The translations under genes were made by a program, and so were the position numbers. A DNA stretch of 64,000 nucleotides, from positions 12,977 to 76,976 of the forward strand of contig DESS01000216.1 of assembly GCA_002361335.1 (NCBI GenBank), given 5' to 3'. The stretch comes from Richelia sp. UBA3308 (GTDB lineage Bacteria; Cyanobacteriota; Cyanobacteriia; Cyanobacteriales; Nostocaceae). The notes beneath the pieces are model-generated. The model ran no database searches. It had not been told where the DNA came from and saw only the letters and a list, made by a program, of their open reading frames with translations. How positions within the stretch are numbered: the first letter of the stretch is position 1; every line of letters begins with the position of its first letter. This document shows positions 1 through 6,860 of the stretch, one piece after another.

Positions 1-1
1 T

Positions 2-331
2 AGCCCTGTTAGCGTAGCGACTCCGAAGGAGTTTGGTCAGAAAATTGCTTCAGCTTCTAGAGATAAGACTATCAAAATTTGGCAAAAAGATGGCAGATTG
101 TTACGTACTCTTGAAGCTCATAAAGCAGGAGTTTGGGGAGTAGCTTTTAGCCCTGACGGTAAGACAATAGCTTCTGTTAGTGAAGATAAAACTGTAATTG
201 TGTGGAATTTGGAACGTATTTTAAGTAATGATTACTTAGTTCACGGTTGTAATTGGGTGCGCGATTATTTGAAAAATAATCCCAATGTTAGTGAGAGTGA
301 GAGGGGTATTTGTGATGGTGTTGGGAATTGA
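2..331 (+). CDS. WD40-repeat protein, C-terminal part (5' end outside window)
   Basis: The reading frame is already open at the window edge and ends with TGA at 329-331, so only the C-terminus of a larger protein is here. Two WD40 blades are visible: one ending in DKTIKIW and a second containing GVAFSPDGKTIAS and DKTVIVW. The tail after the last blade (HGCNWVRDYLKNNP) resembles the C-terminus of large cyanobacterial WD40 proteins that often carry NACHT or kinase domains further upstream; that upstream part cannot be seen here. The first visible blade is abnormal: between SP and GQK, where one Asp is expected, there are about nine extra residues encoded by a small palindromic repeat. Beta-propellers of this type act as protein-interaction scaffolds. 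The family is clear; the full architecture and partner are unknown. Confidence 0.85.
   Translation, partial: SPVSVATPKEFGQKIASASRDKTIKIWQKDGRLLRTLEAHKAGVWGVAFSPDGKTIASVSEDKTVIVWNLERILSNDYLVHGCNWVRDYLKNNPNVSESERGICDGVGN
9..33. repeat. small dispersed palindromic repeat inserted in frame in the WD40 gene
   Basis: The segment holds the palindrome ACTCC-GAA-GGAGT (20-32), preceded by GCGTAGCG. It interrupts the expected SPDGQ turn of a WD40 blade and adds about 24 nt without breaking the frame. GCGTAGCG/CTCCGAAGGAG motifs are typical of small dispersed repeats in Nostoc-type genomes (recalled, not searched). Confidence 0.6.
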
Positions 332-342
332 AAATGATAAAT

Positions 343-373
343 TGTAGAGACGCAAGGGTATCGCGTCTCTACA
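343..373. repeat. perfect 11-bp inverted repeat between convergent genes
   Basis: TGTAGAGACGC (343-353) and its exact complement (363-373) enclose a 9-nt loop. The right arm covers the stop codon of the Uma2 gene on the minus strand. It sits between two convergent genes, so it may act as a bidirectional terminator, but TGTAGAGACGC palindromes are also a common dispersed repeat in cyanobacteria. No T-run follows the stem. Confidence 0.55.
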
Positions 374-953
374 TAATTGTGGTTAAATCAAAAACGAATT
401 CGGGTAAAACATCTTCGCCAGAAAGTGTTGTAGGATTTTCTAATATTTCTACATCTCTACCTGGACGATAAATTTCAACTTGTTTTGCTTCTACATTAAT
501 TAACCAACCCAAGCGTGCGCCATTTTCGATATATTCTTGCATTTTCTCCCGTATTTTCTTTAATGAGTCGGTGGGAGAAGGAAGTTTTGTGACAAAATCA
601 GGACATAAGGGTAAGAATTTTCGTCTTTGTTCTGTGGTTAAAGATTCCCACTTTTCTATTGTTATCCAAGAAGCATCGGGAGAGCGATTTGCACCGTTGG
701 GTAATTTAAAACCAGTGGAAGAATCAAAAGCTTTGCCTAAATTATTTTGACGACTCCAACCTTGGAGTTGATATGCAATTTCAATATTGCGGTTTCCAGT
801 TTCTCCTCCCGTTGGTGACATTATTAATAATTCTCCCGATGCTGTGCGTTCAAATTTTAATTCTTGATTTTTCTGACATAATTGCCAGAATTGTTCATCG
901 GTTAAGTCGATTGTTAATTGTAGAGTATTTGAGGGAATTAATGAAGCGTTCAT
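369..953 (-). CDS. Uma2-family (DUF820) PD-(D/E)XK-fold protein, probably inactive
   Basis: The protein has the standard Uma2 layout: an N-terminal beta region ending SPTGGETG, a STGFKLPNG segment, SPDASW (the first catalytic Asp), a CPDFV strand, and a C-terminal helix with EKMQEYIENGARLGWLI. Uma2 proteins form very large cyanobacterial families with a restriction-endonuclease-like fold and no settled function. In most members the strand after PDFV carries a Glu (V-x-E-L) that forms the active site with the Asp and Lys; here it reads VTKL, so the Glu is a Lys, one base change away. ATG at 951-953 is chosen because the longer frame begins with TTG. It is convergent with the WD40 gene and divergent from the nuclease/Argonaute operon. 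A second Uma2 gene follows that operon. Confidence 0.85.
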   Translation of the reverse strand: MNASLIPSNTLQLTIDLTDEQFWQLCQKNQELKFERTASGELLIMSPTGGETGNRNIEIAYQLQGWSRQNNLGKAFDSSTGFKLPNGANRSPDASWITIEKWESLTTEQRRKFLPLCPDFVTKLPSPTDSLKKIREKMQEYIENGARLGWLINVEAKQVEIYRPGRDVEILENPTTLSGEDVLPEFVFDLTTIM

Positions 954-1200
954 ATAGGAACCCAGATATTTCAACTGTAAGTATTTAATTAATATCCTGT
1001 AATTTTTCTATTTTAGATACTTTCCAACTATAGTAACTGAAATAATTGTTTACAATAAGATTTGTTTATACAAAAAGTTTAATATTTGATTTTTTAATTT
1101 TGACCTATGTTAGCAAAATCATCTATATTCCCTTTTTAATGTAAAATATTTCAGATTATCTAAAACTGTTCTAATTTAAATATTTTGTAAGTTAAAATTG

Positions 1201-2025
1201 ATGAGAAAAAAATGGCTACCATTCGCAAGTTATAACCTTTGGTCGCTGTTCAATTCGCCAGTAGGTAAAGAAGAATGGCACTGTGACATGAAGCGAGGTT
1301 TTAAAAAAGTTCGTAATAAAGAACCTCAAGTTAAGGCTTTGCTTGAGGATACTATACCTCAAAAAATAGGTAAACTTGCACAAAAGGGAGTTTATGAATT
1401 TCATCAACATACTCAATTGTTAAAGCAGTCAGATGGTGTGGAACGTGTAGCAGTGATTTTAGGATTAAATCGAGAGGTTGATGAAGTCAAAGAGCGAGTA
1501 GTATCCATTTTGAATAACTATTATAAATACCCTATTTTGGTCGGGAAGAATATTTATAGCTTAAGTCGAGGAGATGAGGAAATTTCAGAACCACTTCATA
1601 TAAAACAAGGTAATAGTATTTTTAGGTTATATGCACCAACTGACTGCATTTTTACAGAATCAGATGGTACGGTACATATTTTAGATTTTAAAACAGGTAA
1701 GTCAGGTCAAAATGATTTTGATAGACGACAAGCTTATGTTTATTTATTGGCTGGTCGCTATATTTTTCCAAATCAAACTGTAATAGCATCTTTTTATAAT
1801 TTGGAAAATTTTTCAGTATCGGAAATTATTGAAGCTAATCCAGAAAAACTTGATTTTGTTCAAATAGAACTAGCAGAAATAGCAAAAAAGCACGAGGAAG
1901 AAAAAAAACTTTACCGACATAATCCAAATGATTTTGCCAAAATATTTCCTCCTAATCCTGGTAGTACCTGTAAGTACTGCTTGTTCAATTACATTTGCCA
2001 ATTTTCATGTGAGGTTTCAAATTGA
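1201..2025 (+). CDS. Cas4/AddB-like PD-(D/E)XK nuclease, first gene of Argonaute operon
   Basis: Predicted DNA nuclease of the RecB/Cas4 type. It carries the three signature motifs in order: an Asp in APTDCIF, the core ILDFKTGK (D-x-K), and RRQAYVY (the QxxxY motif). The C-terminus has CKYC, a further Cys six residues on and another after that; numbering from the TTG codon at 1198 these are Cys258, 261, 267 and 271, and a lone Cys29 lies near the N-terminus. One upstream Cys plus CX2CX5C is the pattern that holds a 4Fe-4S cluster in AddB and Cas4, so a cluster is likely. ATG 1201 is used; a TTG lies just before it. The stop overlaps the start of the Argonaute gene by 4 nt (TTGA), implying translational coupling. 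No cas genes or CRISPR array are near. The fold is confident; the role as Argonaute partner is inferred from the operon. Confidence 0.82.
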   Translation: MRKKWLPFASYNLWSLFNSPVGKEEWHCDMKRGFKKVRNKEPQVKALLEDTIPQKIGKLAQKGVYEFHQHTQLLKQSDGVERVAVILGLNREVDEVKERVVSILNNYYKYPILVGKNIYSLSRGDEEISEPLHIKQGNSIFRLYAPTDCIFTESDGTVHILDFKTGKSGQNDFDRRQAYVYLLAGRYIFPNQTVIASFYNLENFSVSEIIEANPEKLDFVQIELAEIAKKHEEEKKLYRHNPNDFAKIFPPNPGSTCKYCLFNYICQFSCEVSN

Positions 2026-4316
2026 TTGCTACTATTGCTAGTCCACCTGTTAGTCAACCTAAAATATTTTCAAGTGAAATTTTCCCATTAAGTATTTCAC
2101 AGCCTAATGTAATGTGCTTTCAATTAACTCCCAAACTTGAAAAAGAAGATGGAAACCGTTTGAGTTTTCATCTTAGTTTGGCATTTCCTTATATAGTTAT
2201 CATTTGGGATAAGGGATATTTGTATGCTTTAGGAACCCCTAATTATCCGATGAGACTTTTAGCGCAAGAGTTAGATATAGTAGCTGAACAGGTGATTGAA
2301 GAATCATTAACAGATTTTAGTGACCGGACTTGGAAATTTGAAGAAGTACAACTCACACAACCAATACCAGCAAATGTAATTTCTCAATTTGCTATTCAAG
2401 TTTTGAAAACAACTAAACCATATCCTTTCTCATCCAAAATTGCTTTGTCTGAAAATGGAGTTGAAGTCAGACGTGAATTAAAATTTTGGTCAGAAACTAT
2501 CGAACTCAAAGGAATTATAAAACCAGCTATTGCTTTAACGCTCAAAAGTAAATTTTTACTCAAAAATAATTTAGCAGAATTCTACCAAAGTCATCCGGAT
2601 AAACAAGACCCCGAAAAGCTTTTAATTGGTTTAAATGTTCGTTCTCGTTCTCGTGACTTTATAGGTAATGGTACTATAACAGAAGTAGTTTTGGAGCCAA
2701 GTTCAGAGCAAATAAAAAAGCTTGCTGAACTAGCAAAGAGTGAAGTTACTAAGCAAGCAATAAAAGATTCTTTATCAGAAAAAATTATTGTTGGTGTTAA
2801 ATTTGGAAAAACGAAAAAAGCTTATTTATATGGTATGACGGCTCTGCAACCTAGAGTTACTAGTGAAACAGCAAGTCGGTTTGGAATAGAGTGGGGAAAA
2901 TTATTGGATAAAACTAAAATTCCTTACGAAGAGCGCAAAAAACTTTTAGTTTCATATAAAAAAGCAGCAGAAGAAGCTTTAACTAATTACGGTTTTGAGT
3001 TAAATCTTAGTGTTAACAGTCGTGATTATCCAGAAGTATTCTATCAGACTCAAACTCGACTTGAGGATACTCCTCTACTATTTGGCAATGGCTTTATTGG
3101 TACTTCAGGTAAAATCCTTCAAGGTCTTTCTAAAGGTGGTGTTTATCGTCGTCATTCTAATTACTTAGACCAATCTAGACCGATTCGTATTGCTATTCTA
3201 AATCTTTGCGATTTTACAAAGTTAGAAACGTTTATTAACCCCCTTCAACAACAATTAAAGAGATATAAGTTTGAAAGCATAATTGACCCAAATTCAGTGT
3301 CAATAAAAAATCTTAGTGGTGCTGAGGCAAGATCCAAAGTGGAGAAAGTGGTTTATCAATTAATGGAGACTCCCCCTGACATAGTTTTAGCTTTTTTACC
3401 TCAGAACGACCGTAATGCTGATGACCAAGAGGGAGGTAGTTTATATCATAAAATATACGACCTACTACTTCGCCGTCAAATTGCTAGCCAGATGATTTAT
3501 GAGAATACTTTAAATAATGTTAGTAGTTATAAATATAAACTTAATCAAATTGTTCCAGGAATTATTGCAAAATTAGGTAATTTACCCTTTGTTTTAGCTG
3601 AATCTTTAGAAATTGCTGATTATTTTATCGGCTTGGATATTTCCAGAGAATCAAAATCAAAATTGTCTGGAACCGTTAATGCTTGCGCGAGTATTCGTTT
3701 ATATGGAAAGCGAGGTGAATTTATTCGGTATAGACTAGAAGATGCATTAATTGAAGGTGAAGAAATACCTCAAACAGTTCTGGAAAGACTGTTACCAGCC
3801 AATGAATTAGAAGGTAAAACCATATTAATATATCGTGATGGCCGCTTTTGTGGTAAAGAAATTCCCAATTTATTAGAAAGAGCTAAAGCAATTGGCTGTA
3901 AATTTATCTTAGTGGAATGTAGAAAATCTAATATCCCTAGATTATATAATTTGGTTGAAAGAAGAAATTATCAAACTAATAGAAACACAAAAGTGATAAC
4001 CTCACCAGATAAAGGTTCAGCGCTTCGTCTATCTCCTCATGAAGCAATCTTGGTAACAACAGAAGTTACCGAAAAAATAGGTTTAGCTCATCCTTTGCGG
4101 TTAACAGTAATCACTGGACATCACCCAGCTTTAGTATCACCTCCCATAGAACAAGTAATTGAAACGACTTTAAAACTTACCTTACTACATCATGGAGCTT
4201 TAAAAATGCCTCGCTTGCCAATGCCAGTTTACGGAGCGCATAAAACCGCTAAGCTTCGATTGAGAGGTATTTATCCCAGCAGTATGCTAGAAGGCGATCG
4301 CCAATTTTGGCTCTAA
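2022..4316 (+). CDS. long prokaryotic Argonaute (pAgo), probably catalytic
   Basis: At 764 aa this is a long pAgo with room for N, PAZ, MID and PIWI domains. MID is recognised around residues 470-495 by YHK (Lys477) and an ASQ segment (Gln490), positions that in the family hold the guide 5' end. PIWI starts near 535: IGLD gives Asp539, a cluster of Glu at 573-581 (EGEE) can supply the glutamate finger, YRDGR gives Asp606, and VYGAHKTA gives His740, matching the P-x-Y-x-A-H context of the last residue in eukaryotic Argonautes. That suggests a DEDH tetrad and an active slicer. The start is TTG at 2022 overlapping the nuclease stop; the next ATG (2112) would remove 30 residues. Catalytic pAgos cut plasmid or phage DNA with small DNA guides. 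An identical gene order in other genomes would strengthen the link. Confidence 0.9.
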   Translation: MIATIASPPVSQPKIFSSEIFPLSISQPNVMCFQLTPKLEKEDGNRLSFHLSLAFPYIVIIWDKGYLYALGTPNYPMRLLAQELDIVAEQVIEESLTDFSDRTWKFEEVQLTQPIPANVISQFAIQVLKTTKPYPFSSKIALSENGVEVRRELKFWSETIELKGIIKPAIALTLKSKFLLKNNLAEFYQSHPDKQDPEKLLIGLNVRSRSRDFIGNGTITEVVLEPSSEQIKKLAELAKSEVTKQAIKDSLSEKIIVGVKFGKTKKAYLYGMTALQPRVTSETASRFGIEWGKLLDKTKIPYEERKKLLVSYKKAAEEALTNYGFELNLSVNSRDYPEVFYQTQTRLEDTPLLFGNGFIGTSGKILQGLSKGGVYRRHSNYLDQSRPIRIAILNLCDFTKLETFINPLQQQLKRYKFESIIDPNSVSIKNLSGAEARSKVEKVVYQLMETPPDIVLAFLPQNDRNADDQEGGSLYHKIYDLLLRRQIASQMIYENTLNNVSSYKYKLNQIVPGIIAKLGNLPFVLAESLEIADYFIGLDISRESKSKLSGTVNACASIRLYGKRGEFIRYRLEDALIEGEEIPQTVLERLLPANELEGKTILIYRDGRFCGKEIPNLLERAKAIGCKFILVECRKSNIPRLYNLVERRNYQTNRNTKVITSPDKGSALRLSPHEAILVTTEVTEKIGLAHPLRLTVITGHHPALVSPPIEQVIETTLKLTLLHHGALKMPRLPMPVYGAHKTAKLRLRGIYPSSMLEGDRQFWL

Positions 4317-4361
4317 CACCCCAACCGCTAAACTAAAACAAAACCGTTATCACTTCTAGAA

Positions 4362-5048
4362 ATGCTTTCCACCGCTCCCAACTACCAAATCACCTGGGAA
4401 AAACTCCCCGAAGACTTTGTTTTAGACAAACAACCAGTGGATAATATCAACCAACCGTTGCTTGCTGCTGCATTAACTGAAAGTTTAGAAATTGCCGGAA
4501 AATTACCAGATAACGCACTTACTACTACCAATTACGGCATTTGCGCTACCGTAAATCAAAAAATGGTGGTAAAAGCACCAGATTGGGCTTATATTCCTCA
4601 AATAACCGTAGCCCGAGAGCAGGTAAAACGCAGTTATACCCCACAACTTCAAGGTGATATTCCGATTATTGTGATGGAATTTCTTTCCGATACCGAAGGC
4701 GGTGAATATTCAATTAAACCGACTTATCCTCCAGGAAAGTGGTTCTTTTACGAACAAGTTTTAGAAGTTCCCAACTACATTATTTTTGAACCAGATAGTG
4801 GTGAAATAGAAGTTTATCAATTGGATGATTCAAAACGGTATCATTTACAAAAATCCGATGCTAATAACCGTTTTTGGATTCCTCAAATTAAATTATTTTT
4901 AGGAGTATGGGAAGGAAATAAAGAAAATCGCAGCGGTTATTGGTTGCGGTGGTGGGATGAAAATGGCAATCTTTTATTATGGGGTTTAGAAAAAGCTGAA
5001 AGATTAGCAGCACAACTCAGAGCAGCAGGAATTGAACCGGAGATTTGA
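4362..5048 (+). CDS. Uma2-family (DUF820) PD-(D/E)XK-fold protein
   Basis: Uma2-fold protein of 228 aa. Visible family marks are APDWAYIP (the first Asp strand), PIIVMEFLS with the conserved Glu, a following Lys in PGKWFFYEQ, and the terminal LAAQLRAAGIEPE helix that is frequent in this family. Unlike the Uma2 copy at 369-953 it keeps the Glu. It starts 45 nt after the Argonaute stop on the same strand and could be co-transcribed, but Uma2 genes are so numerous in these genomes that adjacency is weak evidence of a shared role. Biochemical function is unknown; a nuclease activity is predicted only from the fold. Confidence 0.82.
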   Translation: MLSTAPNYQITWEKLPEDFVLDKQPVDNINQPLLAAALTESLEIAGKLPDNALTTTNYGICATVNQKMVVKAPDWAYIPQITVAREQVKRSYTPQLQGDIPIIVMEFLSDTEGGEYSIKPTYPPGKWFFYEQVLEVPNYIIFEPDSGEIEVYQLDDSKRYHLQKSDANNRFWIPQIKLFLGVWEGNKENRSGYWLRWWDENGNLLLWGLEKAERLAAQLRAAGIEPEI

Positions 5049-5056
5049 AAACAGTT

Positions 5057-5080
5057 TTGTGGTACGAGCTTCTAGCCCGT
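5057..5080. repeat. dispersed hairpin repeat (GTGGTACG..AGCCCGT type), copy 1
   Basis: TTGTGGTACGAGCTTCTAGC continues to CCGT. It resembles the segments at about 31586-31620 and 55360-55395, which contain the inverted form GCCCGTACCACAAGAA. This is probably a mobile palindromic repeat, here just after the Uma2 gene. Confidence 0.4.
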
Positions 5081-5122
5081 TTCTCTAATAAAAATTCATA
5101 TTGCCACCTCTATAACCAGCTA

Positions 5123-5674
5123 TCAATCATTTACATTCCCATCAATATAAGAAAGTAACCTTTCAATCCCAGCATTATGATCTAAAAAGGAAAATAAATG
5201 CTTGTAAATCAGCTTCCCTTGTTTATCTAAAATAAATTGTCCCGGTAAAGGCGCACCTAATGCTTGCCCAACTCCATAATTACGAAATACATTACAACTA
5301 GGATCGCTCAGCAAGGGCATTTTTAAGCTCAAATCTTTGACTACTATTTGACTTTGACGTTCATCAGTACTAGTAATCATTAAAACTTCTACACCCCGAT
5401 TCTTAAATTCCTCGTAATTTTCATTCAAAGCTTTGATATGGGGAAAACAAAAGGGACAATATTGTTTTTCTGTAAAAATTCTTGTCAATGCCAAAAGTAC
5501 GGGTTGCTTGTCTCTATAATCGGATAATTTAACTAAAGTACCGTTAGTTATATCCGGAAGTTGAAATTGAGGTGTTAACTGTCCCAATTGTGGACTATTT
5601 CCTGCCGGAATTGGTAAAAAATTATTAAAAAATCGCTCGTTAAATAAGCCGCTAAAATCTGTTGAAGTTAACAT
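5123..5674 (-). CDS. peroxiredoxin-like (AhpC/TSA superfamily) protein with CPFC motif
   Basis: A thioredoxin-fold protein of 183 aa. After a 28-residue N-terminal extension it has the family start GQLTPQFQLPD, the strand LVKLSDYRDKQPVLLAL, then YCPFC (Cys73 and Cys76), a helix, VEVLMITS, LLSDPS, and PGQFILDKQGKL. The CxxC in place of the usual PxxxTxxC peroxidatic loop points to a peroxiredoxin-like or thiol-oxidoreductase variant rather than a typical peroxidase. It lies upstream of a genuine 2-Cys peroxiredoxin, on the same strand but 430 nt away and separated by a repeat element, so it has its own promoter. No signal peptide is seen; cytosolic location is likely. Substrate unknown. Confidence 0.75.
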   Translation of the reverse strand: MLTSTDFSGLFNERFFNNFLPIPAGNSPQLGQLTPQFQLPDITNGTLVKLSDYRDKQPVLLALTRIFTEKQYCPFCFPHIKALNENYEEFKNRGVEVLMITSTDERQSQIVVKDLSLKMPLLSDPSCNVFRNYGVGQALGAPLPGQFILDKQGKLIYKHLFSFLDHNAGIERLLSYIDGNVND

Positions 5675-5897
5675 TTTTAATACCTATTAATTTTAAATAT
5701 AATTTTAAATATAATTTTCAATATAATTTTCAATTCAATTAAAAATTATATTCATTTTTTTATCATAAATAACAAAAATAATTGCTGCTCAATCACTTAA
5801 TTTAATTTTCTTGGAATTTTATCAGTCTATATATAGCGCTATAGTTATTGCCGTTCTCAATTATATATTTTATTGTGTATTTTTTGATGCCCGACCA

Positions 5898-6039
5898 ATA
5901 TCATGTCCGGCTAATTACTTACTATATAACCCCATTCAAAAGATGGCGGTTATTATCTACTAATTCTTTTACTCATTACTCATTACTCATTACTCATTGA
6001 CCCCCACAGATATGATAACTGTTTAACCGGACATGATAT
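5898..6039. repeat. dispersed element bounded by inverted ATATCATGTCCGG arms
   Basis: ATATCATGTCCGG (5898-5910) recurs inverted at 6027-6039, giving a unit of about 142 bp. Inside is a heptamer tandem repeat, ACTCATT, four times (about 5970-5999). The right arm with its inner flank (GATATCATGTCCGGTTAA then GTTATCATAT) recurs at about 31725-31758, which shows it is a mobile or duplicated unit. It fills most of the gene-free stretch 5675-6106; the rest is AT-rich with no other feature seen. Confidence 0.65.
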
Positions 6040-6106
6040 CACTTAATTAAAGTGTGGTTAATTGTAATAAGTTACCACTAACCACACTTTAACTAGATAA
6101 TCAAAC

Positions 6107-6718
6107 CTAAACGGCGGAGAAATACACCTTAGACTTCACAGGATCGGGATTCATGGTTTGATCGCCTGGTTGCCAACCCGCAGGACAAACTTCATCGGGG
6201 TGAGACTGGACGTATTGAATAGCTTGTAATGTTCTTAATGCTTCATCTACGTTACGACCAAAAGACAAGTTATTGATGGTAGCGTGCTGAATTACACCTT
6301 CTTTGTCAATAATAAATAAACCGCGCAAAGCAACACCAGCTTCTGGATCTAACACGTTGTAAGCAGCGCTAATTTCTTTCTTTATATCTGATACTAATGG
6401 GTAATTCAAATCGCCCACTCCACCAGACTTACGATCTGTTTGAATCCATGCTAAGTGGGAAAACTCACTATCTACGGAAACACCCAGTATCTCAGTGTTA
6501 AGATTTTTAAATTCTTCGTAACGATCGCTAAAAGCTGTAATCTCAGTGGGGCAAACAAAGGTAAAGTCTAAAGGATAGAAAAACAGAATGGCATACTTAC
6601 CGCGATAGTCGGAAAGCTTGACTGTTTTAAATTCTTGGTCTACCACGGCTGTGGCTGTAAAATCTGGAGCCTGTTGACCTACGCGGAGGCATCCTTCTGA
6701 TGAATAAGTAAGGGGCAT
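6107..6718 (-). CDS. typical 2-Cys peroxiredoxin
   Basis: Reduces hydrogen peroxide and organic peroxides using thioredoxin. The peroxidatic motif FTFVCPTE puts Cys56 in place, and the resolving Cys178 is in DEVCPAGW. At 203 aa it has the length of plastid and cyanobacterial 2-Cys Prx. It keeps both features of oxidation-sensitive enzymes: a GGVG loop and a C-terminal YF (VYFSAV). The start ATG at 6718 is preceded by AAGGAGAA on the coding strand, a good ribosome site. In cyanobacteria this protein protects against photosynthetic peroxide. It stands alone on the minus strand with divergent spacing to the glucosidase gene. Confidence 0.95.
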   Translation of the reverse strand: MPLTYSSEGCLRVGQQAPDFTATAVVDQEFKTVKLSDYRGKYAILFFYPLDFTFVCPTEITAFSDRYEEFKNLNTEILGVSVDSEFSHLAWIQTDRKSGGVGDLNYPLVSDIKKEISAAYNVLDPEAGVALRGLFIIDKEGVIQHATINNLSFGRNVDEALRTLQAIQYVQSHPDEVCPAGWQPGDQTMNPDPVKSKVYFSAV

Positions 6719-6860
6719 TATACTAATTCTCCTTCAAACTATACAATTGATCCCGTGGTAATATCGGTGGTTTTTTATCACCTTTACCCACCCACGCTTT
6801 AATTATTTAATGACTAACAGTTACAGATAATATCATACTCATAACGATTTTGAGTAGGAA

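Noticed and set aside
1201..2025. CRISPR-Cas association of the Cas4-like protein
   Set aside because: No repeat-spacer array and no other cas gene are in the window; the operon partner is an Argonaute.
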